Under the pieces are notes generated by a model, which was given only the letters and a program-made list of their open reading frames with translations, made no database searches and was not told where the DNA came from. A program made the position numbers and the translations under genes. From assembly GCA_029260735.1 (NCBI GenBank), contig JAJDCR010000111.1:20623-84622 (forward strand): a stretch of 64,000 nt of DNA. Reading direction: 5' to 3'. Source of the stretch: Planctomycetota bacterium (lineage in GTDB: Bacteria; Planctomycetota; Uabimicrobiia; Uabimicrobiales; Uabimicrobiaceae). Below, in pieces: positions 49,799 to 58,810 of the stretch. Each line of letters begins with the position of its first letter. Position 1 is the stretch's first letter.

Positions 49799-50700
49799 AA
49801 GTAATTACTTTGATAATTAGGAGGCCGACAATCCTGACATACCCCTTCTAAGCTCTCTTCACATTCCTCACAACAAACAAATTGCTCTGGACAGCCTGGT
49901 TCTGTGCAGTCGACGTAGTGAGCGGTCTTTTCCTGGCAATAGCAACACGAGGAGATAATGCTTTCCTTTCCTGTTCGATTCGCGGGGATAACGATTCTTT
50001 CATCAAAAACGTAGCATTTTCCTTCGAAGAGCTCTCCTTTTACCCGAGAATCCTGTGAATACTTAATGATTCCGCCTTCTAATTGAGAAACATCTTGAAA
50101 ACCTTCTCGGAGCATAAATCCGGTTAATTTTTCGCAGCGAATTCCTCCGGTGCAGTAGGTTAAGATTTTTTTGTCCTTGCAATCCGATAAATTTTCTCGA
50201 ATCCAATCAGGCAAATCTCGAAAGGATTTCACCGGTGGACAAATGGCTCCTTGGAAATGTCCTATCTTATGTTCATAGTCATTGCGTGCATCTAAAACTA
50301 TCACTTCCTCTTCTTGCAAAGCTTTGTAGTATTTTTTAGGGCTCAAATGCTTGCCTGTTAGTTCGGCCGGATTGATATCTTCCTCTAGACCCAAGTAAAC
50401 GATTTCCTCTTTTGGGCGAACAAAAATTTTCTTGAAGGCATGCTCGTTGACAGGGGAAATTTTAAAATCCATATCATGAAAACGTAGATCCATATGCATC
50501 GCAGCCATATAAATTTCCGTTTGTTCGTAGGTCCCTGAAATCGTTCCGTTAATTCCCTCATGAGCCACTAGAATTCGTCCTTTTACGTCTAAAGTTTGGC
50601 AAAAACTCAAATGCTTTTGGGTATACTCTTCATGATTTTCAATAGGAACATATTTATAGAAGAGTAAAATTCGAAAAGTGCTTTGTTCTTTTTTTCCCAT
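49795..50700 (-). CDS. trhO: tRNA uridine(34) hydroxylase / rhodanese-like protein TrhO
   Basis: Encodes 301 residues. An N-terminal acylphosphatase-like domain is followed by a rhodanese domain with active Cys in YCTGGIRCEKLTGFML. The C-terminus has Cys clusters (SSCCYCQEK, CTEPGCPEQFVCCEECEE) like other TrhO/UPF0176 proteins. The enzyme forms 5-hydroxyuridine at wobble uridine using oxygen. The gene converges on the NRPS with a four-base overlap of their ends. Length and motifs match E. coli TrhO. Confidence 0.9.
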   Translation of the reverse strand: MGKKEQSTFRILLFYKYVPIENHEEYTQKHLSFCQTLDVKGRILVAHEGINGTISGTYEQTEIYMAAMHMDLRFHDMDFKISPVNEHAFKKIFVRPKEEIVYLGLEEDINPAELTGKHLSPKKYYKALQEEEVIVLDARNDYEHKIGHFQGAICPPVKSFRDLPDWIRENLSDCKDKKILTYCTGGIRCEKLTGFMLREGFQDVSQLEGGIIKYSQDSRVKGELFEGKCYVFDERIVIPANRTGKESIISSCCYCQEKTAHYVDCTEPGCPEQFVCCEECEESLEGVCQDCRPPNYQSNYF

Positions 50701-50930
50701 GATGTTTATTTCCTAAAAATTTTGTTTTTCCATTGCCAAGGAGAAAGACCTATGAGCTTAGTGTTTTTTGTAATTTTGAACTTAAGCTTTAAAAAAAAAT
50801 AATTTCTATTTTTTTTAAATATGTGATAAAATGTAAAAGAAAAAGTAGAAATCCAAATATACAAGTAAATATCAAGAGTTTAATAGCCAAGTTGTTTTTC
50901 GAAAATATTCATTACGCTAGGAGCAATGTT

Positions 50931-51656
50931 ATGAAATTCTCTGTTTTATTTTTTATGATATGCCTAACAATAGCAGTGACACCTACAAAAACTTCTGCAG
51001 CAACAATTAATATTATCTCCGATATTGCAGATGCACAAGTATTTTCACAAGCTGTTCAAGGAAACTTTCTCAATAGTACTATCACCAATATGTCTGTTGG
51101 ACGAAATGGAAATGTTCTTAACGCTGCAGTTTTAGTTTTCGAGCTACCAACAATAGCACCAGGAGAAATTATCGTAAATGCTAATTTATCCTTTACTTCA
51201 GAACAAGGAAGCATTACTGATGTTCCAAATGCAGATTTATATGGATTAGATTTTAGAGTCGCCTCAACTGCTTTGGCAACAGATTTTTTTGCAGGCCCTA
51301 ATGATTCTTCAGCATCGAAAATACAAGACGACATATTAACAAATACAATGCCTATTGGAGAAGTCGCAGTTACGACCAATAATTCTGGAGATAGTGCATT
51401 AGTCTCATATTTGACAGCACAATTAACAAATGGAGCACAAGCTGGGAATTTTGTTTTTTTACGAATAAATATTGATGAAGTTATACCTTCTTCTGGGACT
51501 GTAAAAAATTACAAGATATTTTCAGCTTCTAATCCAACTCCTCCAGTTTTAACAATAGAAACTCTACAGGCAATACCTGAGCCATCCACTATTTCATTTT
51601 GTTTTTTAGCATTATTTATAGTGAGCATAAGGAAAAAATTTTATTGCGGCAACTGA
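50931..51656 (+). CDS. PEP-CTERM secreted protein
   Basis: The start ATG 50931 has AGGAG seven bases upstream; longer frames from 50823 lack it. The product has 241 residues: a signal peptide (MKFSVLFFMICL), then a beta-rich domain (NAAVLVFELPTIAPGE; LTAQLTNGAQAGNFVFLRI), resembling DNRLRE-type modules, and a C-terminal IPEPSTI motif, hydrophobic segment and RKK. Exosortase-dependent sorting is expected. It is divergent from trhO; a long AT-rich upstream region holds poly-A/T runs. Confidence 0.85.
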   Translation: MKFSVLFFMICLTIAVTPTKTSAATINIISDIADAQVFSQAVQGNFLNSTITNMSVGRNGNVLNAAVLVFELPTIAPGEIIVNANLSFTSEQGSITDVPNADLYGLDFRVASTALATDFFAGPNDSSASKIQDDILTNTMPIGEVAVTTNNSGDSALVSYLTAQLTNGAQAGNFVFLRINIDEVIPSSGTVKNYKIFSASNPTPPVLTIETLQAIPEPSTISFCFLALFIVSIRKKFYCGN

Positions 51657-51684
51657 ACTATCTCATTCTGTTAAAGGAAAGTTG

Positions 51685-52641
51685 ATGGAAAACTCGGAAG
51701 TACAATTGCAAAAACTCAGCCAAATTCAAGAGATGCTGAGCTCTATGCAAAACCGATATAAGAATGTCCAAGAGCAGATGAAGCAGATTGAACAGGATAT
51801 GAGCATGGTTCAAAATCATCTTGCTCTTCTCCTTCAAGAGCAAGTAGCGAAACAGCAAGAAAGCTACTACAGTGAGTTTCGCGAAACTTCTGAATCTTTC
51901 CATATCGAAAAAAAAGCCCCACCGGTAGTACAAATGGAGTTAATTCAGAGTGAAGAGATCTCCTTGCCCAATTTACCCGGACAATTTCAATCTCAAGGAA
52001 ATGAAATTCACAATAAATGGGTGAACGAAGAGGGAAAAAAGCTTACTTTTGTTGGCTTCGACAAGACCAATGATTTTCATATGGAAAAGCTTCTTCTTCT
52101 TCCTTTTATACAAGAAATCGATCTCTCTTCTAGCCGAATTAGCAACCAAGGAGTTCAACATTTTTCTCAACTGACAAACTTAGAAAAAATCAACCTCGAA
52201 AATAGTCTCATCACCGATACAGCAATGGAGCACCTTTTAGGATTAAAAAACCTCCTTTCTCTCGATTTAGGCAACACTAAAATCACGAATAAATCTATCC
52301 GTCAATTGGTTTATTTCCCTCAGCTCCGAGAACTCTACCTAAGCTACTGTCAATTTATTACCTTAGAGAATGTCACAGAGATTTCCCAACTCCAAAAACT
52401 AGAGATACTAAATTTGCAGAACACTCTCGTCAATGACGAAGGACTAATCCTTGTTTCTCAACTATCTTCTCTTGGCCAGCTTATTTTACACAATTGTCCA
52501 GAGATCACAGACGAAGGATTAGAGTGTCTCCAAAGCTTATCTAGCCTAAAAGAACTGCATATACTAGAGTGTCAAAAAATCACAGTAAAAGGCATCGAAA
52601 AATTGCAAACCCAATTGCCTCAAGCTGAAATCTATTGGTAA
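51685..52641 (+). CDS. Coiled-coil plus leucine-rich-repeat protein
   Basis: The start ATG 51685 (MENSEVQLQK) has AAGGA six bases upstream. The product has 318 residues. The first 70 form a Gln/Glu-rich coiled coil (QNRYKNVQEQMKQIEQDM). A linker leads to about seven LRRs from residue 135 onward (LTNLEKINLENSLITDTAM, LKNLLSLDLGNTKITNK, LSSLKELHILECQKIT). No signal peptide is visible, so it is probably cytosolic and a scaffold. It is 28 bases after the preceding gene. It may or may not be co-transcribed with it. Confidence 0.85.
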   Translation: MENSEVQLQKLSQIQEMLSSMQNRYKNVQEQMKQIEQDMSMVQNHLALLLQEQVAKQQESYYSEFRETSESFHIEKKAPPVVQMELIQSEEISLPNLPGQFQSQGNEIHNKWVNEEGKKLTFVGFDKTNDFHMEKLLLLPFIQEIDLSSSRISNQGVQHFSQLTNLEKINLENSLITDTAMEHLLGLKNLLSLDLGNTKITNKSIRQLVYFPQLRELYLSYCQFITLENVTEISQLQKLEILNLQNTLVNDEGLILVSQLSSLGQLILHNCPEITDEGLECLQSLSSLKELHILECQKITVKGIEKLQTQLPQAEIYW

Positions 52642-52653
52642 AATAAATTTCCT

Positions 52654-53352
52654 TTAAAGAACCTTGAGCTTATCTAAAACTTCATACAAGTCTTTTCTTC
52701 CTTGTCCTCCGTCAAAGTTAGTAAATCGCTTCATATAATTCACAGTCACTGCTTGGAAGCGTGCTGTAATCATGGTATGAGACGTTGATTTTGCTTCTAA
52801 GTCAAAAACCATAACTCCTTCATCTACTTGAAAAAACCAATTCATTGTTTTTTTCGGAATTTTTACTGTAATACGAGAACCCATAGATGTATCTTCTAAA
52901 AGAAGAACATCTCTTTTTAAATCACTCAATGCTTGGGCCAAAGCCAAAACAATTTTTTTGTATTCATGGGGGAACACTTTATAAATTGTCTTTTCCACTT
53001 TATTCCAATCTTTCATCCCTAGTAAGCCAAAAGTATATCGGCGCACACTCTCCATTAAATTAAGCTGAGAGGGAGAAATACCTGTTTTCTTTTCAATAAT
53101 AAAGTAGCCCACTTTTTCAAGTTGCTCGATCAGTTTATTGCTGTCTTCATGCTCTAAATCTATCCCCTGAACAATTTTATTAATCGGAATAAGCTCAGAA
53201 GGTCGCTCAGATTGACCTTGAAAGATTTTCTCACAATCGTCTTTTTCTTTTTTTTCTTTTCTTATTTCTGAAACTCGTTTCCAGCAGACTATAAAAAGAC
53301 AAACCCAAACCGCTATAAAGCCTAGTATCTGAAGAATTGTTTCATCGAACAT
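52654..53352 (-). CDS. Membrane-anchored protein of unknown function
   Basis: Encodes 232 residues. One N-terminal membrane helix (about 7-24) is followed by a charged cytosolic domain with alpha/beta composition (LIEQLEKVGYFIIEKKTG; KKIVLALAQALSDLKRDVLLLED; MNWFFQVDEGVMVFDLEAK). No family is recognised. It is convergent with the LRR gene, 12 bases apart, and divergent from the nucleotidyltransferase gene. A heat-labile start region is not visible; the ATG has GGAGA about ten bases upstream. Confidence 0.75.
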   Translation of the reverse strand: MFDETILQILGFIAVWVCLFIVCWKRVSEIRKEKKEKDDCEKIFQGQSERPSELIPINKIVQGIDLEHEDSNKLIEQLEKVGYFIIEKKTGISPSQLNLMESVRRYTFGLLGMKDWNKVEKTIYKVFPHEYKKIVLALAQALSDLKRDVLLLEDTSMGSRITVKIPKKTMNWFFQVDEGVMVFDLEAKSTSHTMITARFQAVTVNYMKRFTNFDGGQGRKDLYEVLDKLKVL

Positions 53353-53502
53353 TGTATCTCTCCTTTTTCCCTAAAGCACAATTAAGACACGCCCACTACT
53401 TTTTTTATTTTAGCAGAACAGAAAAAAAAGTCAAAAAGCGAAAACACAGGTTTAAACTAAGAGCTATTTTTTTAATAACCATCTTCCCACTAGGAGAAAA
53501 AA

Positions 53503-54402
53503 GTGAGTAGTACTGTTAGAAAGTTACTCGATAAAGGCTTAATATCCCCTCCCAAATTTATTGCCGACAATGTGATGTATGAAGTAATGATGGGCTCTAT
53601 CGCTTACGGAGTCTCCAATGACGCCTCAGATGTAGATGTCTATGGTTTTTGTATTCCTCCCAAAGATATGGTCTTTCCTCACCTAGCAGGAGAAATACTT
53701 GGATTTGGACAGCAAATCCAAAGATTTGAGCAATATCAACAGCATCATATAAAATGTGCCGATGAAAGCAAAGGCTATGCCCGAGAATATGATCTAACGA
53801 TTTACAGTATCGTAAAATATTTTGATCTTTGCATGCAAAACAATCCTAACATGATCGACTCGTTATTTGTCCCTGATAATTGTGTTCTCCATATCACAAA
53901 AATAGGAAATATGGTGAAGGATAAGCGGCAGATATTTTTACATAAAGGATCTTGGCATAAGTTTAAAGGGTACGCTTACTCGCAAATGCATAAAATGAAA
54001 TCCCAAAACCGCACAGGAAAACGCCAAGAAATTGTTGCTGAATTTGGCTACGATGTAAAATTTGCCTACCACGTGGTTCGGCTTCTCAATGAAGTTGAGC
54101 AAATATTAACAGAAGAAAATTTAGATTTGCAAAGGAACCGAGAGCAACTGAAATCGATTCGGCGAGGAGAGTGGAAGTTAGAGGATATCGAAAATTACTT
54201 CCAAGAAAAGGAAAAATTACTAGAGACGGCCTATGCTAATAGCAAATTACCTCACACCCCTGATCAAGATAAAATAAAAAAACTTTTGGTCGATTGCCTA
54301 GAGGAGTATTATGGCTCTTTGAGTAAGTGTCTTGTAATTCCAGGACGCCAGGAGAAAGCTTTAAGAGAAATTGTAGATATAGCAAAGAAAGCCCTAGAGT
54401 AA
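53503..54402 (+). CDS. RlaP-like nucleotidyltransferase
   Basis: Encodes 299 residues from a GTG start with AGGAG upstream. The nucleotidyltransferase core near residues 29-49 has GSIAYGVSNDASDVDVYGF, with the G-S and D-x-D pattern of the DNA polymerase beta superfamily. The helical C-terminus (FKGYAYSQMHKM, FGYDVKFAYHVVRLLNEVEQIL) matches the RlaP family, named for its link to RNA repair in other bacteria. No RNA ligase or other repair gene is adjacent. The acceptor is unknown. Confidence 0.8.
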   Translation: MSSTVRKLLDKGLISPPKFIADNVMYEVMMGSIAYGVSNDASDVDVYGFCIPPKDMVFPHLAGEILGFGQQIQRFEQYQQHHIKCADESKGYAREYDLTIYSIVKYFDLCMQNNPNMIDSLFVPDNCVLHITKIGNMVKDKRQIFLHKGSWHKFKGYAYSQMHKMKSQNRTGKRQEIVAEFGYDVKFAYHVVRLLNEVEQILTEENLDLQRNREQLKSIRRGEWKLEDIENYFQEKEKLLETAYANSKLPHTPDQDKIKKLLVDCLEEYYGSLSKCLVIPGRQEKALREIVDIAKKALE

Positions 54403-54516
54403 TTTTTTTTTTTTTTAAAGATATCAAAGAAATAAAATGCTACACTTATTACGTGCAGTGATTTTTCTTACGTAATTTTAACTTATCTCTCCATGTGGTG
54501 AGGGAAAGGTAACAAA

Positions 54517-55146
54517 ATGAAAAGTGTTTATGGAACTTTGGGATTATGCTATTTACTAATAGCTTGTTTTGCTCCTGTCCAAGTTTTTTCAGATCTTGTC
54601 TTTGTTGATTGGACAAATATCAATACCTCTGCAGAAACAGCGACAGGCGACTTATCGGGAATTACAGTTAATTTTAGTGCGGGTTTTGATGTCTTTGGCG
54701 GGACAACCAACAATACTTCCACTCTTTTTTCGAGCAGTGACTTCAATCCGGCCCTTCCTGTTTCAGATGAAGTTGGGATACAGCTCAGCACAGCTGTGAA
54801 TACGATTACATTTAGCCAAGCTATTTTTAATCCAATTTTTCATTTCAATGATCTAGGAAGCACTCTGACTTTTTTAGGCGGTCCTACTGTAACAAAGTTA
54901 AGTGGAGATGGTGGTTTTAATGTTTCTGGGAGTCAGATTATCGGTAGTTTTCTTGGTGGCAGTGATAATGACTCTGATGGTACCGTACAATTATCAGGTG
55001 CTTTTACATCCATTTCTTTTAGTGGAAATCTTACTAGTCCTGCTGATGGTATTAATTTTCAAGTGGGAGCAGCTACTGTTCCTGAACCATCTACCTATGC
55101 TTTATGTTTGTTAGGCTTAGCCTTACTCGGTTTTAGAAAAAAATAA
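54517..55146 (+). CDS. PEP-CTERM secreted protein
   Basis: Encodes 209 residues: a signal peptide (about 1-25), a Ser/Thr/Gly-rich beta domain (GITVNFSAGFDVFGGTTNN; GSTLTFLGGPTVTKLSG) and the C-terminal sorting signal VPEPSTYA, hydrophobic segment, FRKK. This is the textbook PEP-CTERM arrangement. The predicted globular part has no known catalytic motif. GAGGGAAAGG lies upstream of the ATG. A strong hairpin after the gene probably ends the transcript. Confidence 0.9.
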   Translation: MKSVYGTLGLCYLLIACFAPVQVFSDLVFVDWTNINTSAETATGDLSGITVNFSAGFDVFGGTTNNTSTLFSSSDFNPALPVSDEVGIQLSTAVNTITFSQAIFNPIFHFNDLGSTLTFLGGPTVTKLSGDGGFNVSGSQIIGSFLGGSDNDSDGTVQLSGAFTSISFSGNLTSPADGINFQVGAATVPEPSTYALCLLGLALLGFRKK

Positions 55147-55187
55147 GACCCATAGACTAAAGTTTAGTTCGAAGCCTAAACAATAAC

Positions 55188-55217
55188 ATCGGGAGAGCTC
55201 TTGAAAGCTCTCCCGAT
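55188..55217 (+). terminator. Strong hairpin after the PEP-CTERM gene
   Basis: ATCGGGAGAGCT (55188-55199) pairs perfectly with AGCTCTCCCGAT (55206-55217) around a six-base loop. The T tract after it is weak, so it may act as a transcript-stabilising or Rho-assisted end. It separates the gene from disA. Confidence 0.65.
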
Positions 55218-55431
55218 ACTTTACTCCTCCAAGTTCCTTCCTTACTTTCCTCTTTTTTAACCCAAACTAATTTGATAATTGGCTTTAAGTTACGTAATAA
55301 AATTTGCTATTTTCCATAAAAGACAGTATCTTGAAAGAGATCTCTTTTTATGAAAATATTTTCTCAAAAAGGCAGATTTTGTTAGTATATAAGGCACTCG
55401 GAAAAAAGCACCTAACAGATTGGGAGTAGAG

Positions 55432-56517
55432 ATGTTTTTTCAACAAGAAATAGATGAGGAAGAATTAGAGTGGTTAAAAGCGATTAAACTTTTGTCTCCT
55501 GGAACTCTTCTTCGAAATGGTATAGATCACATTTTACGAGCCAAACTAGGCTGCTTGGTTGTTTTAAGTGATACTCCAGAGGTTTTATCTTTAGCCAAGG
55601 GTGGTTTTCATTTAAATTGTGCTTACAGCCCCATGCGTTTATTTGAGCTCTCTAAGATGGATGGTGCTATCATTATTTCAGAAGACCTCCGGTTTATCGT
55701 AAGAGCCAATGCTAATCTCACTCCTTCGGCCGAATACCTTTCTACAGAAACAGGTACTCGCCACCAAACAGCAGAGAGATTTTCTAAACAAACTGGTAAG
55801 GTTGTTCTCACTATTTCAGAACGGCGACATTCTCTTTGCTTATATCTGAAAAACCGCAAATACCTCTTTCGTAGTGTCTCTGTTCTCATTTCAAGTGCAA
55901 ACCAAACCATGCTGGCTCTAGAAAGACACATTACCTCACTAACAGCAGCGATTAATAATTTACATTCAGCAGAGATAAGACAAAATATTGGCTTAATCGA
56001 TGTTGTTACAGTCATTCAATATAGTGAAATGGCAAGGCGCACTAAGGAAGAGTTAGATAAGCACCGCATTGAGCTCGGAAATGAAGTGGTCTCTCTTCAT
56101 ATGGATTCCCCAGAGTTAGGAATAGCTGTAGAAAGAGGATTTTTAGTGATACGCGACTACTATCAAAGTGAAAAACACGATGAGCAAGGAGTATTCGAAC
56201 GCCTTTTTAAGCTAGATGACCAAGCCCTTTTGGACTGCGGAAATATAAGCGTAGCTCTAGGCTTTCCTCGCGATATTAATAGTTTTAAAGATGCTATTGA
56301 GCCCAGAGGGTATCGCATTTTATCCTTAGTTCCTCGCCTTTCTTACCCTCTTATCGAAAATTTGGTTACAAGCATGGGACTATTCAGTGCTATTCGCAAA
56401 GCTTCCATAGAATCTCTTATTGATATCAAGGGCATTGGAAAAGTTCGAGCCCGGCTCATTAAACAAGAAATATCTCGCATGATTAATGCCAGAGGAGACA
56501 GCAAGATAAATGAATAA
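55432..56517 (+). CDS. disA: Diadenylate cyclase DisA
   Basis: The start ATG 55432 (MFFQQEIDEE) has GGGAG about eight bases upstream; a TTG at 55420 would add four residues. The product has 361 residues. The DAC domain has the catalytic DGA (77-79, in KMDGAIII) and RHQTAER (110-116). A helical middle and a C-terminal helix-hairpin-helix (IESLIDIKGIGKVRARLI) follow. DisA makes c-di-AMP from two ATP and, in Bacillus, scans DNA. It overlaps the next gene, an SLC12-type transporter, by eight bases, which fits control of potassium by c-di-AMP. Confidence 0.95.
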   Translation: MFFQQEIDEEELEWLKAIKLLSPGTLLRNGIDHILRAKLGCLVVLSDTPEVLSLAKGGFHLNCAYSPMRLFELSKMDGAIIISEDLRFIVRANANLTPSAEYLSTETGTRHQTAERFSKQTGKVVLTISERRHSLCLYLKNRKYLFRSVSVLISSANQTMLALERHITSLTAAINNLHSAEIRQNIGLIDVVTVIQYSEMARRTKEELDKHRIELGNEVVSLHMDSPELGIAVERGFLVIRDYYQSEKHDEQGVFERLFKLDDQALLDCGNISVALGFPRDINSFKDAIEPRGYRILSLVPRLSYPLIENLVTSMGLFSAIRKASIESLIDIKGIGKVRARLIKQEISRMINARGDSKINE

Positions 56518-58726
56518 GCTACAAACAGAAGAGAGCACAAAATTTGGAACCCTCGGCGGTGTCTTTACTCCCTGCACCTTAACTATTCTTGGCGTGATCA
56601 TGTTTCTACGATTTGGTAATGTCGTAGGACAATCAGGTATTTTTAATGCTATATTAATACTCTTTTTAGCCAAAACTATCACTCTTTTAACAACTTTTTC
56701 TCTATCGGCTATAGCAACAAATACGAAGGTCAAAGGGGGTGGTGCTTATTTTCTGATTAGTCGGAGCTTGGGGGTTGAATTTGGTGGTGCCATCGGAGTG
56801 GTCTTTTTTTTAGCCCAAGCAGTATCTGTGGCAATGTATACGATTGGTTTCACAGAGGCCTTTGCCAGCTCTTTTCCCTCTTTGTTTGAGGGAAAGATAT
56901 TTATGTTTGATCCCTACCTTTTTGTCTCTACGATTGTCAATATTTTGGTATTTACTTGTGTTTTTGTCGGAGCCGCTTGGACCATCAAACTGCAATATGG
57001 CATCCTAGCTGCGTTGTGTATTTCTTTGATATCCTTCTTTTGCGGATGCTTTCCTCAGCTAAGTATGGCTACTTTTCAGGAAAACTGGGGACCTAGTTAC
57101 ATTTCCGGGGAGAACTTTTTTACAATGTTTGCCCTATTTTTCCCTGCTGTTACAGGAATTATGGCAGGAGCAAATATGTCCGGCGATTTGCGCAGCCCAG
57201 AACGTTCTATCCCCAGAGGAACTTTGGCTGCCATTGTTTTTACAGCTTTCGTTTATTTAGTAATGGGACTTTTCTTAGCAGGGGCTGTCCCTCGTCAGCT
57301 TCTTCAAGAGAACAATCTAATTGTCAAAGACATCGCTTGGTCTCCTGTCCTTGTCACCGTAGGAATTTTTTCAGCCACTTTATCTTCCGCCTTAGGCAGC
57401 ATGATGGGAGCCCCCAGAATCTTGCAAGCCTTTGCTCGCGATGATATCTTTAAAAGCCTAAAAGGCTTTGCTCAAGGTAGTGGAGCAAGTAATGAACCCA
57501 GGCGAGCGACTATCCTGACTTTTTTCATAGCTCAAGGTTGTATCTTAATTGGTGACCTTAACATGATCGCACCCATAATTACGATGTTTTTTATGATCAC
57601 TTATGGAACCTTAAACCTATCTACTTTTTACGAGGGAATCACAAAAAACCCCAGTTACCGTCCCCGCTTTCGCCTCAGCCACTGGTCTCTCTCTCTTTTG
57701 GGAACGTTAGGTTGTTTAAGTGTTATGTTCTTGATATCTCCGATCTCTGCTTCTGTCTCGATCCTTGCTATGTTTGCTTTATATCAGGTAATCGCCAGGC
57801 GGGATATTGCCGCTCGCTGGGGAGATGTTCAGCGAGGAGTTGTTTTTGAAAGAGCCCGCCAAAACTTGCTGAAGTTGGAAGAGGAAGAGTATCATCCAAA
57901 AAGCTGGCGTCCTATTATTCTAGCTCTTAGCGGAGGTGTTTGGAGTAGAGTTACTTTGTCTGTCTACGGACATTGGCTAACGGCAGGACATGGCTTACTA
58001 ACCCTATGCCAAATCATTGTGGGCGGTTTAGAAAACTTAGTCCAGCGCCGTTCTAGCCAGGAGAAAATGATTCGCAAGTTCATCCAAGAAAATGAAATCA
58101 GCGCCTTTCCTGCTGTAGCTATTAGTAATAGTCTGGATGAGGGGATAACGGCCATGGTTCAATGCCATGGAATAGGGGGATTTCGCCCAAACACAGTTCT
58201 TGTTGGCTGGAGCGATGAAGAAAATCGCCAGGAAGCATTCGGTGAACTACTGAGAATACTCGGACAACTCCAAGTAAGCACAATTATATTAAAAGCAGAA
58301 GAGGAAGAAAATCCCTGGCAGGCACCGAAGGGAACTATTGATATTTGGTGGAGGGGAGAAAGTAATGGAGCTTTAATGCTGCTACTTTCTTATCTTTTAA
58401 GCAAAAGAGACGAATGGAGAGTTCATAAAAATGGCATTCGCATATTGCGAATGATACCTTCTGAGGCAGGTAAAGAATCAGCCTTAGATCACCTAACGAA
58501 ACTTCTGGAAAGCTCACGCATAGAGGCCACTCCTTCAGTTGTTGTGTCTGAAAACATTAGTGAAGCTATACAAAAGACTTCTTCTCAAGCAGCTCTTGTC
58601 TTTATCGGGTTTACTCCTCCAAATGAAGGTGAGGAGCAAAAATTTATTGACTCCATGGAAAATTTAGTAGGAAGTCTACCTCGTGTTTTCTTTGTCAATA
58701 GTGCCGGAGGAATGGAGCTAGAATAA
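56510..58726 (+). CDS. SLC12-type (cation-chloride cotransporter family) transporter
   Basis: Encodes 738 residues. The N-terminus has about 12 membrane segments with FGTLGGVFTPCTLTILGVIMFLR, the KGGGAYFLISRSLG loop and GIMAGANMSGDLRSPERSIPRGTLAAI (in parts: GIMAGANMSGDL, ERSIPRGT), typical of APC/SLC12 proteins. The C-terminal 250 residues are cytosolic. A short linker holds regulatory-looking ranges. The gene starts inside disA (eight-base overlap), so translation is coupled. Substrate is presumed K+ and/or Cl- or amino acids; family alone does not settle it. Confidence 0.88.
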   Translation: MNKLQTEESTKFGTLGGVFTPCTLTILGVIMFLRFGNVVGQSGIFNAILILFLAKTITLLTTFSLSAIATNTKVKGGGAYFLISRSLGVEFGGAIGVVFFLAQAVSVAMYTIGFTEAFASSFPSLFEGKIFMFDPYLFVSTIVNILVFTCVFVGAAWTIKLQYGILAALCISLISFFCGCFPQLSMATFQENWGPSYISGENFFTMFALFFPAVTGIMAGANMSGDLRSPERSIPRGTLAAIVFTAFVYLVMGLFLAGAVPRQLLQENNLIVKDIAWSPVLVTVGIFSATLSSALGSMMGAPRILQAFARDDIFKSLKGFAQGSGASNEPRRATILTFFIAQGCILIGDLNMIAPIITMFFMITYGTLNLSTFYEGITKNPSYRPRFRLSHWSLSLLGTLGCLSVMFLISPISASVSILAMFALYQVIARRDIAARWGDVQRGVVFERARQNLLKLEEEEYHPKSWRPIILALSGGVWSRVTLSVYGHWLTAGHGLLTLCQIIVGGLENLVQRRSSQEKMIRKFIQENEISAFPAVAISNSLDEGITAMVQCHGIGGFRPNTVLVGWSDEENRQEAFGELLRILGQLQVSTIILKAEEEENPWQAPKGTIDIWWRGESNGALMLLLSYLLSKRDEWRVHKNGIRILRMIPSEAGKESALDHLTKLLESSRIEATPSVVVSENISEAIQKTSSQAALVFIGFTPPNEGEEQKFIDSMENLVGSLPRVFFVNSAGGMELE

Positions 58727-58779
58727 GTTAGATCAAAAGCTTTTTGCTTTTTTGGACATCGTGCTGAAAAATAAAGAAC

Positions 58780-58798
58780 GGGGAGCTTTTAGCTCCCC
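58780..58798 (-). terminator. Terminator after the selenoprotein gene
   Basis: GGGGAGCT and AGCTCCCC form an 8-bp stem with a three-base loop. On the minus strand it is followed by GTTCTTTATTTTTC, a T-rich tail, so it ends the thioredoxin-like gene. It may also stop the convergent transporter transcript. Confidence 0.7.
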
Positions 58799-58810
58799 TA
58801 AATTTGTCTA

